Below the pieces are notes generated by a model, which did not search any database, was not told the DNA's origin, and worked only from the letters and a program-made list of their open reading frames with translations. Of a stretch of DNA of 64,000 nt, positions 1-7,946 are shown piece by piece. The first letter of the stretch is position 1. Each line of letters starts with the position of its first letter. A program made the position numbers and the translations under genes. Source of the stretch: Bdellovibrionales bacterium GWA1_52_35 (GTDB lineage: Bacteria > Bdellovibrionota > UBA1018); the NCBI GenBank assembly GCA_001769805.1, contig MEPO01000016.1:49132-113131 (forward strand). The letters are read 5' to 3'.

Positions 1-48
1 ACCCTCTTTAAAGGTGGACGAGAGATCGGCTGCCCCTAAAATCAGATT

Positions 49-1107
49 ATGAGCTATCTCAGATTCATGCGGGCGGGCTTGGCCCTGGGATTGGTCATAT
101 GGGCCTTGAGCGGCATCAGCTTTTCTGCGGAAAAACTGATGATTTCAGGAGAATTCACCCCGCTCGACCATCCGGCCCGTCATCTTGCGTTCTGGAAATC
201 TTTGAAGCTCCGCTCTGTCCTCGAAAATAAAATAATTCGGGCACCATCCGTGCTCATCGATTATTTATGCAAAGATAACTTGGTACAGGGTTTTTCGAAT
301 ATCCCTAAACCGGCTGATTTGGCCCCGGATTACAAGGCCGACTTGGTAGCTGCCCTGAAGGACTTGCCTGAATCGGTCAAGAAAGTTGTTGGACCGAATC
401 TTTACGGTATTGCCGTCGTGAGCGATCTAGGGGGCTCGGCGTATACGGATACGGTACTTTCGGAAACAAAAGAGCCGCTCGGCGCGTTCATGGTTCTCGA
501 TCTATCCATGCTGAACAGGCAGGCCAATGAATGGTTGTCATGGAAGGAAAATTCGCCGTTTCTGCCTGATTCCAAAACCCAACTTGTTGCTGAAATTGAG
601 ACTGCTTCCTCAGATACCCGAAAGAACGCTCTCCAGTTCATTCTCCTGCACGAATTCGGACATGTAATCGCGGCCACGGTTGATCTGCACCCTTCCTGGA
701 ATAAAACTCACGATTCCCCCGGCAAACACCCGTTCTCCGCCCTTTCTTGGAAGCTATATGAAAAATCTGCCGGCTATGTATCTATATTCGACCACCATTT
801 CGGGCTGAGGCGGTATGTCACGTATTATCGTGGGGCTGAAACCAAAATAGAAATATCCCATGCGCCTCAAATCTATGGTGCTCTTGAAAAAACGAATTTT
901 GCGACCCTGTATGCAGCGACGAGCCCTGCTGACGATTTTGCGGAGTCATTCGCTACTTACGTTCACACTGTGCTGATGAAGCGCCCTTACTTGATTAAGA
1001 TCAGAAGCGGCGGGCATCTTATTAAATCCTTCTCACCCTGCTGGGGGCAGAAGCGCTGTGAGACCAAACAGAAGATTATTGAGAGGCTTCTCGGCGTTTC
1101 AAAATAA
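49..1107 (+). CDS. Secreted putative zinc metallopeptidase (HEFGH)
   Basis: I do not recognise a named family. The protein has 352 residues. A hydrophobic N-terminus (about residues 7-26, ending SFSAEK) looks like a Sec signal peptide, so it is probably exported. HEFGH at residues 201-205 fits the HEXXH zinc-binding and catalytic motif. A downstream stretch containing ADDFAESFATY could supply the third, glutamate ligand of a gluzincin. This makes a periplasmic or secreted metallopeptidase plausible, but the substrate is unknown. The start at 49 is used because the signal-like segment follows it directly; an in-frame ATG seven codons later is an alternative. The 3' end overlaps the convergent dprA gene by about 30 bases. 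Confidence 0.72.
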   Translation: MSYLRFMRAGLALGLVIWALSGISFSAEKLMISGEFTPLDHPARHLAFWKSLKLRSVLENKIIRAPSVLIDYLCKDNLVQGFSNIPKPADLAPDYKADLVAALKDLPESVKKVVGPNLYGIAVVSDLGGSAYTDTVLSETKEPLGAFMVLDLSMLNRQANEWLSWKENSPFLPDSKTQLVAEIETASSDTRKNALQFILLHEFGHVIAATVDLHPSWNKTHDSPGKHPFSALSWKLYEKSAGYVSIFDHHFGLRRYVTYYRGAETKIEISHAPQIYGALEKTNFATLYAATSPADDFAESFATYVHTVLMKRPYLIKIRSGGHLIKSFSPCWGQKRCETKQKIIERLLGVSK

Positions 1108-2038
1108 TCCCATTTTGCTCCTCAATGCTTCCGGAATCGATCCCGGTGCGGAAGGCAATGAAAAAACGCGCTGGTTCCCAGCCCTTCTCAAGCGCCCAGT
1201 TGAGCAATTCCGAAACCGGGGCACCGCCCGTTTCAGCCGTGAGCCGCCGCAGCTCTGAACACAGCAGACCCAGATCGCCGGTTTCATACTGTTTCGGCTG
1301 TTTTCGCTTATTGCCGCGAATCCCGGCGGAAACGCTTTTTTGACCCAGACCCGAGAGTTCAAGCCAGGCTGTCCCAAAGCCGTGAGGTCCCCAGATCGCG
1401 TGACTGAGGTCCTGCTCCAGTAATGATTGATTGCCCGCCAAAGCAGGATCACCAGGAAACCCGGGGGTCGTAAAACAGAAGCGATTCGAGAGGCGCGCCC
1501 ACTTCGCCGTGTTGAGTGCCCCCGACCGGAAGCCTGCTTCAACGATCCAGGTGGCCTTGGTCCAGTTCGCGATCAGGCGATTGCGGTGAATGAAATAGCC
1601 GGGGAGGGGTTTCGTTCCTGGAGAGAATTCTGAAACAAGAAGACCATCGGCTCGGAGAATTTCGGCCGCGAGGACCGCGTTCTCTCGCGGGTAAAGATGT
1701 TCAAAGCCGCAGCCGAGTACGGCAATTGTCGGCAAACCGTTATCGAGCGCTGCCTGATGAGCCGCCGTATCGATACCGGAGGCCAGACCAGAAATGATGA
1801 TTAATTCCGAATTTCGGAGCTCATGAATCCAGTTCCCAACCAGCCCAAGAGACCTGGGACGGGGACGCCGGGTGCCTACAACAGCGAGGCCACGCTCGGG
1901 AAGACGCGTGAGCAGCTTGAGGGCCTGCTCTGAACCTTGAATATACAGCTCTGGAGGAGGAAAAGGGACGTTCCATAAATGTTCGAGGGATCGCGTCAGT
2001 TGTGGTTCGAGGCGAGTCGTGGCAAAGGGCGCGTGCAT
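1076..2038 (-). CDS. dprA: DNA processing protein DprA/Smf
   Basis: DprA binds incoming single-stranded DNA and loads RecA during natural transformation. The Rossmann-fold core is clear: VVGTRRPR near residue 50, the ISGLASGIDTAAHQAAL block, VLGCGFEHLYPREN, and the SGALNTAKWA segment near residue 180. The last 80 residues could be a winged-helix tail. At about 320 residues it is slightly short for the family, because the N-terminal SAM-like region is reduced. I start at the ATG at 2038; a TTG 18 bases upstream is possible. No other competence gene lies in the window. It is convergent with the secreted metallopeptidase gene. Confidence 0.88.
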   Translation of the reverse strand: MHAPFATTRLEPQLTRSLEHLWNVPFPPPELYIQGSEQALKLLTRLPERGLAVVGTRRPRPRSLGLVGNWIHELRNSELIIISGLASGIDTAAHQAALDNGLPTIAVLGCGFEHLYPRENAVLAAEILRADGLLVSEFSPGTKPLPGYFIHRNRLIANWTKATWIVEAGFRSGALNTAKWARLSNRFCFTTPGFPGDPALAGNQSLLEQDLSHAIWGPHGFGTAWLELSGLGQKSVSAGIRGNKRKQPKQYETGDLGLLCSELRRLTAETGGAPVSELLNWALEKGWEPARFFIAFRTGIDSGSIEEQNGIILKRREASQ

Positions 2039-2135
2039 GCCCGGGGAGCGATGCAAAAACCGGAGCCTTCAAAGTGCGAAGATAACCCCGATCCTGTACG
2101 TGAACGGGTGCTTTAGCCCAGAACTCAGACCGTGT

Positions 2136-3770
2136 TCACTCCAGCTCAGGTGGCGGCGGGAATTCCACCGCACCAGCGTCCGATGTCGTGGGCGGCGGTG
2201 GCAATGTTTCAATCCCATCTGATCCATCCGGTGATAACTCGGGCGGAGGTGGCGGAGGAAGATCACTAGGCACATCCGGAGTAATGGCAGGTTCTGTTTC
2301 TGGAGCCGTCGGAACAGGGCCTGCGGACATTCCAGAGTCTTCTTCCGGAGGTGGAGGAAGGGCAACCGGATCATCATCGCCGGTTTCCGGGGCTGCAGAA
2401 GTCTCGGAAGGCGAGGGTTCATCCTGATGGCGTTCAAGCTGGATCAGCTCTTTTTCCTCTTCAGCTCCCAGCTCTGAACCGGGATCCAGTTTTTCAAGTT
2501 CGTCGCTTTCCGGAGCACTCTTTGGCTTCCAGGCCTTTCCAACATCCGAAACATCCGTCAGGAGAGTCACAGGCGTCTTGTCTGCAACGAGATTGGGCGT
2601 GCTCAGCAAAATACCGGAAGAAAACCTTGGGCTGACTTGGACAACCATCATGTCTGCCAAAGGGACGAATCCCTCGGGCGCCACCTTCTTACCGTTGACC
2701 GGGTCTTTCGTTTCGTAAGCGCGGAAAATCATTCCAGCCTGGACGCCGTCTTCAGAGCCCAGATCAACAAAGACTTGTCTGTACTGACTCGCATACTGAG
2801 TTGAAAAACGGGTGTCAAAATGGATCACTGCTTCCATCTGACTGGGGCCAGGAATGGGATCAATGAGTTTGGCTTTCGGCGGGACCGGCATCAGAAACGT
2901 CTGGCGTCCGATCGGGCTGCGAGCGTTGATGATGTTACCGATGAAGACTCCATCCTGAACTCCAGTCACTACGACTTTTCCGACGCTGCTGTAGGCATAG
3001 CCCTGGCGGGCGCCTTGGCGGTTAAGGATAAATGGGTCCTCGGTAAGTGAATAAACTTCGCCGACATGGATATTGGCTTCGGCCTCGATGAAAACCAGAC
3101 TTCCCTGAAAAATTTCGGTTGCTTCAGTCAAAGAGCCGCGAATGTAACCGACAGGATCCAACGCATCTGAAGTCACTACGGATTCAAGTTCGAAATCAGT
3201 GATAGTCTTGAAAGTGATTTTGCTGCGGCGATCGAAACCCTGCGGATCGATTTCGGGGGGCAACTGCAGACGGATTAATTCCCACGGCTGCTGCGGAAGG
3301 CGCTTCCATTCGTCTGAGCGCTTCTTGCGGGGGGAACCATCCGGGGTTGTTGCCTGCGATTCCGCAGATCCGGAACCCAGTCCACCGTAGGCATCTGACC
3401 GAAAGCCTTCATCGCCTTCGGCCATTCCGACGGAGGGAAGAGAAGAGCTCGTACCCGGCATGAAGGCGATCATCATCCCGGGCTTGATCTGATGAGGATT
3501 GGCAATCGTATTATTGTTGATTGCCCATACTTTGGGCCAGTATTTGGGGTCACCAAACAACCGTTTAGAGATATCAAAAAGAGTGTCTCCGCTGGTCACC
3601 GAGTATTTCTCGGAAACTCTCTCACCGGCAGCTGTCATCCAGACTTCGTCAGGAATCGGCTTGAGAATCTGTCCCAGTCGTTTGGCTTCCTGTTCGGGAG
3701 TGATCTTTGCGACCCCAGCTGCCGGAATCAGCGCCAAAGTGACTGAAGCCAGGGAGAGGAGCTTCTTCAT
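2136..3770 (-). CDS. LysM-domain envelope protein with proline-rich tail
   Basis: The protein has 544 residues and a Sec-type signal peptide (MKKLLSLASVTLALIPAAGVA). One LysM peptidoglycan-binding domain lies at about residues 54-105; recognisable pieces are VTSGDTLFDISKRLFGD and INPHQIKPGM-like residues. The middle (about 160-400) has no domain I recognise. The last 130 residues are acidic and very proline-rich with runs of PPPP, probably a flexible periplasmic spacer. The start overlaps the stop of the upstream CpoB-like gene by four bases, so the two are translationally coupled and probably act together at the cell wall. Its exact role is unknown. Confidence 0.8.
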   Translation of the reverse strand: MKKLLSLASVTLALIPAAGVAKITPEQEAKRLGQILKPIPDEVWMTAAGERVSEKYSVTSGDTLFDISKRLFGDPKYWPKVWAINNNTIANPHQIKPGMMIAFMPGTSSSLPSVGMAEGDEGFRSDAYGGLGSGSAESQATTPDGSPRKKRSDEWKRLPQQPWELIRLQLPPEIDPQGFDRRSKITFKTITDFELESVVTSDALDPVGYIRGSLTEATEIFQGSLVFIEAEANIHVGEVYSLTEDPFILNRQGARQGYAYSSVGKVVVTGVQDGVFIGNIINARSPIGRQTFLMPVPPKAKLIDPIPGPSQMEAVIHFDTRFSTQYASQYRQVFVDLGSEDGVQAGMIFRAYETKDPVNGKKVAPEGFVPLADMMVVQVSPRFSSGILLSTPNLVADKTPVTLLTDVSDVGKAWKPKSAPESDELEKLDPGSELGAEEEKELIQLERHQDEPSPSETSAAPETGDDDPVALPPPPEEDSGMSAGPVPTAPETEPAITPDVPSDLPPPPPPELSPDGSDGIETLPPPPTTSDAGAVEFPPPPELE

Positions 3771-4627
3771 TGCTGCGCTCCGGGATTTGTTCCGGATGGG
3801 GTGCCCTCAACAGCGGGCGCGGTAGGAGGCGGGGCATCCAGGTCTGTTGCTGCACCTTTTGCGGTGCTGGGTTCAGAAGAATTGCCGGAGATTATCATCT
3901 GAGGATCTCCCGCAGCGGGGGATTGGGGAAAAAGAGACGTCAGCTGCTGCCGGTGTTTCGCAGCATCCTGCGGCAGTTTTAAAGCTTCTTCCGCGGCAAT
4001 CATGAATTGAAGGGTGCTCGCAATATGGGGGTTGCGATCGTAGGAGGTCAGGACCCGTTTGAATTCGTGAAGAGCGAGTTTGTATTCCTTCTGGCGAAAA
4101 TAGCTTTCTCCGATATGAAACTGTGCGGAACCGGCGAGCGGATGATCCGGAAATTGTTCCAGGAACGAGGCAAACGAGAGCACTGCTTCGGAATACTTCT
4201 GGGACTGCAGAAGCAGCAGCGACTTGCGATAGAGATCCACGGACTCGTCATTGATGAAACCGGATTCAGGATCTGTCCCGGCGGCGGAAGGGGATACGGA
4301 ACTCCCGGTACCCTGTGTGGGATGAGGATAAACACTCGATGTATTGGGAAAAGGTGCTTTGGGCTGAGACGCCGCCGTCGAAGCCTCCACTTTGCCGGAA
4401 ACTGCAGCGACCTGGCCTTCCAGCTGGTCCACCTTGTTTTGCAGCTGCACCATCTGGGTGCGGAGTTCAGCCACTTGATTGGTCGTCGCGGGCTGTTCGG
4501 CTTCTTTCTCCTCAGCGCCAGAAGCGGCTGTCTTCTGAGCGGAAGAGCAGCCTGCAAAGGCGCCACTCAAGATCAAGGCCGAGGAGAGAACAAATACAGG
4601 GAAGAGCTGACTTTTTCTGAATGCCAT
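3767..4627 (-). CDS. CpoB/YbgF-like lipoprotein with coiled coil and TPRs
   Basis: The N-terminus is a lipoprotein signal with lipobox LSGAFAGC near residue 26, so the mature protein should be membrane-anchored. Residues of about 50-80 form a predicted coiled coil (VAELRTQMVQLQNKVDQLEG). The C-terminal half (about 130-225) carries TPR-like repeats, including FPDHPLAGSAQFHIGESYF, which is characteristic of YbgF/CpoB. CpoB normally coordinates Tol-Pal function with peptidoglycan synthesis, but no tol or pal genes are next to this one. It is the first gene of a two-gene operon with the LysM protein and is divergent from the DUF4911-like gene across a 40-base gap. Confidence 0.78.
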   Translation of the reverse strand: MAFRKSQLFPVFVLSSALILSGAFAGCSSAQKTAASGAEEKEAEQPATTNQVAELRTQMVQLQNKVDQLEGQVAAVSGKVEASTAASQPKAPFPNTSSVYPHPTQGTGSSVSPSAAGTDPESGFINDESVDLYRKSLLLLQSQKYSEAVLSFASFLEQFPDHPLAGSAQFHIGESYFRQKEYKLALHEFKRVLTSYDRNPHIASTLQFMIAAEEALKLPQDAAKHRQQLTSLFPQSPAAGDPQMIISGNSSEPSTAKGAATDLDAPPPTAPAVEGTPSGTNPGAQQ

Positions 4628-4667
4628 ATTATGGATAGGATAAGTTGACTAAGGAGTTTCAGCAAGA

Positions 4668-4886
4668 GTGTTAAGCGTCAGAAAAGTAATTCGAGTCCGT
4701 AAAGAGGACTCCGCGTTTGTCTACTTCATTCTCGAAGCCCAGGAAGGCATTACGGCCTATTCCACTCTTCCGTCGGCACCCGGCGATGCTTATCGCGATC
4801 TGGAGTTGCAAATCCCGCCCGATTTTGTCGCGGAAACCGAAGATTTGCTCAAAAGTCTGGGTGAAATGGTCTTAATTCTGCCCTGA
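4668..4886 (+). CDS. Small DUF4911-like protein
   Basis: This is a 72-residue soluble protein. Its pattern, FVYFILEAQEGITAYSTL followed by DLELQIPPDF and a C-terminal LLKSLGEMV, resembles the DUF4911 family of short proteins known from deltaproteobacterial genomes. That match is from memory. The start is a GTG with AAGGAG eleven bases upstream, and the short divergent gap to the CpoB-like gene probably holds promoters for both. Function unknown. Its 3' end overlaps the convergent TPR gene by 15 bases. Confidence 0.65.
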   Translation: MLSVRKVIRVRKEDSAFVYFILEAQEGITAYSTLPSAPGDAYRDLELQIPPDFVAETEDLLKSLGEMVLILP

Positions 4887-5714
4887 GCCGGGGTGCTCAG
4901 TCACAAATGTTTCCAGCTCTTTCAACGAACTCAATGCTTCAAGCTGTTCCGGCGAGGGCTTGGGAAGGGTGACCAGTGCCTTTCTTGCGACTTCAAGGGC
5001 GCCCGGGAGGTCGTCTTTCTGGTCACGCAGAAGTTTCACCAGGAAAAGGTAATTCAGCGGCTCATCCGGCGCAGTATTGATGGCAAGCTTGTAGAATCTC
5101 TTCGCTTCGTCATCGCTGCCACCCAAAATGCCAGGCAGCTTTTGCTGGATCAGTCCGAGAAGGCGGTAGGCACCCGCACCGGCAAAACCAGGCTCCAGCT
5201 CAGCCGTTTTTTGCAGATGCTCCCGGATTTCGCCCAAGGTGAAGTACATTTTAAATACGCCTACTTTTTGCCCATAAAGTGCCATATTGATGGCTTTCCA
5301 GAAATGACACGGAGCACAGCGGGGGTCGAGTTTCACTCCTTCATTTCCTGCGTCGCGACCTTCGGTGAAAAGCCGCTTTTGCTCCTCCTCGACTGCGGTG
5401 AGGTGCAATCCATTGAAGTAGCAGGCCATGGAACGTCGCCAGGCTGCTGCCGGGTCCTTAGGATTCCGCTCGTGGTATTCCCTGAACAGCGAGAGGGCCA
5501 GCCTGCCCTGTTCAGGAACCTGCCTCTGGAAGAATGCCTGATCTCCGGCTGCATAAGAGGCGGCAGAGGGGCTGGAAGAGGAAAATGAAGAAGGGCGCGG
5601 AGAGGTGACGGACTGGGGATTTTTCGCCAGAACGCTCTGCTGGAAAGCAAACGTGGAAGCGAGAAGGAAAGATCCGATTAAGGCTGGAAATGAAAACCGA
5701 CTCGCGAAACTCAT
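4872..5714 (-). CDS. Exported TPR protein (TRAP TatT-like)
   Basis: The protein has 280 residues and a signal peptide (MSFASRFSFPALIGSFLLAS). I choose this internal ATG because the signal sequence begins there; the longer frame adds 15 non-signal residues. The body is helical repeats: residues about 60-150 contain the CYFNGLHLTA and LDPRCAPCHFWKAINMALYG segments, and the end contains INTAPDEPLNYLFLVKLL. The arrangement resembles the TatT component family associated with TRAP transporters, but no TRAP transporter genes are nearby, so the function remains open. The CAPC cysteine pair near residue 138 is notable in an exported protein. Confidence 0.68.
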   Translation of the reverse strand: MSFASRFSFPALIGSFLLASTFAFQQSVLAKNPQSVTSPRPSSFSSSSPSAASYAAGDQAFFQRQVPEQGRLALSLFREYHERNPKDPAAAWRRSMACYFNGLHLTAVEEEQKRLFTEGRDAGNEGVKLDPRCAPCHFWKAINMALYGQKVGVFKMYFTLGEIREHLQKTAELEPGFAGAGAYRLLGLIQQKLPGILGGSDDEAKRFYKLAINTAPDEPLNYLFLVKLLRDQKDDLPGALEVARKALVTLPKPSPEQLEALSSLKELETFVTEHPGSGQN

Positions 5715-5859
5715 GCTCGGGAGATTACGCCAAAATACGCCGAATTCACAAGAATTCACAGACCCGAGGTTTGAAATTCAGGAGGACAGTCCGGAAATTG
5801 AGGGGCACCCCAGCTTCTGCAACCGCGCTGCTTTCATCTTCTTTGCAGTGCATTCGGTT

Positions 5860-6885
5860 ATGGCACTCTGGTTCATTTCTTTTCTGCTGTTTTTCTCTGG
5901 ATTGTGGTTGCTTTTAAGCCAATTTGATTTCAAGGCCGTACTTTGGGGGGCAAGACTGGAAAAGGCCGCTCTGCTACTCATCGTTGCCCGCTTGCAGGAA
6001 ATTGAAGAGATGCTCGGGGCGGGCATGGTCCCTACCCCCAGTCATTGGTCGGGCCTCCAGCAACTGGGTCCACCTTGGGGTCGCCTCGCTTTCGACAGTC
6101 TGCAGGAGCTGCGCGCGCAGGGCGGTGCCGTGCTTCCAACGCTCAGACGTCTGAAAGAACTTGCACAAACCCACCGCGATGTCCTGGCCCAGACCGAGAG
6201 CCGGAGTGCGCAAGCTTTGGCGCAGGCGCTCGTAGCGGGAGTTCTGGTGCCTGTCTTCGGTTTTGTACTCTATGGTATTCTCCCCGGGATTTCAGAACGC
6301 CCTTGGGCATGGCTTTTTGGCTGCATTTTGGGTTTGGGCAGTTCTTTGACTGGAGCCTGGTGGATGTTGCGGCTCGCGGATGCTGCCCGTTGGGCGGGGC
6401 TGAAGCAGGTGGAGCGTCCTTGGGTTTTAGGAGTTCAATGCACAGGGGAGCGTCTGCTGGCCCTGGTTCGCGCCGGAACACCCGCTGATCTGGCCTGGAG
6501 TCGTGCGCTTGAATTTCTGAATGCCGTGGCTCCGGAGCTGGCTTTGGAATGGGGCTACTCGATTTGGGCCACCGAACCCAAACCAAATACGAGTAAGGTC
6601 TCCCACGCTGCCCGAAAAGTTCTGCTCGAGCTGGGCTCGGGATTGCGCAAGTCAGTACAGACGGCGATCCTGGATGGGCGCCCCTGCATGGAGCGCGTGG
6701 AAAGTTCACTCACGGGTTGCCGGCAGGATCTGCAAGCATTGGTGGATCGTGAACTCTCACTTTTGCCGACTCGTATTTTGAAGCCGCTCTTTGTATTTGT
6801 GGCGCCCGCGATTCTTGGGTTATTGGCTTTTGGTCTGTACCTGGCCTTCACCGCCACAGAGGGAGGGGGTTTGGATGTCTTTTGA
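5860..6885 (+). CDS. Tad/type II secretion F-domain membrane protein
   Basis: About 341 residues with a membrane segment at the N-terminus (FISFLLFFSGLWLLL), two adjacent segments in the middle (about 125-175) and one at the C-terminus (LFVFVAPAILGLLAFGLYLAF). A cytoplasmic helical domain lies between them. This is the topology of TadB/TadC/GspF inner-membrane platform proteins, which transmit the motion of the assembly ATPase. The frame stays open to 5605, but the 5' part overlaps the TPR gene on the other strand, so I start at the ATG before the first membrane helix; no good ribosome site is visible and the start is uncertain. It is convergent with the cpaF-like gene, which is unusual for a tad locus. 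Confidence 0.62.
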   Translation: MALWFISFLLFFSGLWLLLSQFDFKAVLWGARLEKAALLLIVARLQEIEEMLGAGMVPTPSHWSGLQQLGPPWGRLAFDSLQELRAQGGAVLPTLRRLKELAQTHRDVLAQTESRSAQALAQALVAGVLVPVFGFVLYGILPGISERPWAWLFGCILGLGSSLTGAWWMLRLADAARWAGLKQVERPWVLGVQCTGERLLALVRAGTPADLAWSRALEFLNAVAPELALEWGYSIWATEPKPNTSKVSHAARKVLLELGSGLRKSVQTAILDGRPCMERVESSLTGCRQDLQALVDRELSLLPTRILKPLFVFVAPAILGLLAFGLYLAFTATEGGGLDVF

Positions 6886-7018
6886 AGCCTTTATTCTGCG
6901 TTGGGCCCTCTGGAGCTTGATATTCGCGATCACAATCGGCGGCAAGCCTTGGCACTTTCCCGAAGCAGGAAAATTGATTTTTAGACAGGGGCAGGAAGGT
7001 CTTTTCAGTTCGCGGTAA
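6875..7018 (+). CDS. Small putative membrane protein, Tad-locus-associated
   Basis: A 47-residue frame starts inside the last codons of the F-domain gene (11-base overlap) and runs into the 3' end of cpaF on the other strand (14-base overlap). Residues 6-22 are hydrophobic (FILRWALWSLIFAITIG), followed by a short polar tail. Overlapping starts suggest translational coupling. It may be a minor subunit of the same apparatus, or chance coding. I recognise no family. Confidence 0.35.
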   Translation: MSFEAFILRWALWSLIFAITIGGKPWHFPEAGKLIFRQGQEGLFSSR

Positions 7019-7946
7019 TGGGCCTCAGCAAAATCATTTCGCCTTCGCGTCCTTCAATGCGTGCCAGCTCGGAGATCTGTCGGCTCGGTCCTGTGCGTTT
7101 GACCTGGGCTATCCATTGAACACCGACGGCGATCAGTTCACGGATTGCGGCAAGCGGAATGCTGCCGCCGGATGCAAGGAGGCAGAGCAGTTCCATCCGC
7201 CTCAGTGCATCACGCGGAGAGTTCGCGTGCAGGGTCGCCAGCGCCCCGCCATGGCCAGTATTCAGCGCCTGGAGAAGGTCGAGCACCTCTGTCCCCCGGC
7301 ATTCCCCGAGAATGATCCGGTCCGGGCGCATGCGAAGGGCTTGCTTTAACAACGTGCGCGGTGTGACCTCACCAAATCCATCGGCATTAGGGGCACGACT
7401 TACCAGGCTGATGAAATGAGGGTGCCTTGGCGCAAGCTCAGGAGTGTCTTCAATCGCCAGAATTCTTTCAAGGGGGGGCACGGATTCCAGCAGGTCTGTG
7501 GCAAGCGTTGTCTTGCCGCTGCCGGTTGACCCGGCAATGAGCACGGATTCGCCACGGCCGACCGCATCAGCAAGTACCCCATAAAGTTTCGACTGAGCCC
7601 ATCGGGCTGCCCCCGAAATGGAATTGTTCTGAAGACCCGGCAAACGCCGGAGGGAAACGAGAATTCCTTGTTGGGCCAGAGGAGGAAAAGCCACATGGAG
7701 CCGGTGTCCACTGGGGACCGTGCCGTCAATGAAGGGGTGGCGCGCATCCCAGCTTTTACCGGCCGCTGAAATCTGCTCCAGGACCCAGGTGCGCATCTCT
7801 TCTTCTGTCCAAGGTGCTGCAGGAACGGTATTTTCCGGTTCAAGACCGAAGCCCTGGTCCACGTAAAGATGCTGCGGCCCGTTTATGCAGATATCCGTGA
7901 TTTTTGGATTCGAAAGAATATTCTGGAGCCAAAGCGGTGTGGTCAT
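7005..7946 (-). CDS. cpaF: CpaF/TadA-type secretion ATPase
   Basis: This is a 313-residue hexameric traffic ATPase of the type that powers Tad pilus assembly or type II/IV secretion. The P-loop is GSTGSGKT at residues 139-146; the Walker B region is IILGECRG from residue 211; the Asp box (AIEDTPEL) and His box (ATLHANSP) are present. The N-terminal domain is short, with TDICINGPQHLYVD near residue 18 matching CpaF. The start codon overlaps the stop of the secretin gene, so the pair is translationally coupled. No pilin, prepilin peptidase, CpaB or CpaE is visible. Confidence 0.88.
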   Translation of the reverse strand: MTTPLWLQNILSNPKITDICINGPQHLYVDQGFGLEPENTVPAAPWTEEEMRTWVLEQISAAGKSWDARHPFIDGTVPSGHRLHVAFPPLAQQGILVSLRRLPGLQNNSISGAARWAQSKLYGVLADAVGRGESVLIAGSTGSGKTTLATDLLESVPPLERILAIEDTPELAPRHPHFISLVSRAPNADGFGEVTPRTLLKQALRMRPDRIILGECRGTEVLDLLQALNTGHGGALATLHANSPRDALRRMELLCLLASGGSIPLAAIRELIAVGVQWIAQVKRTGPSRQISELARIEGREGEMILLRPITAN

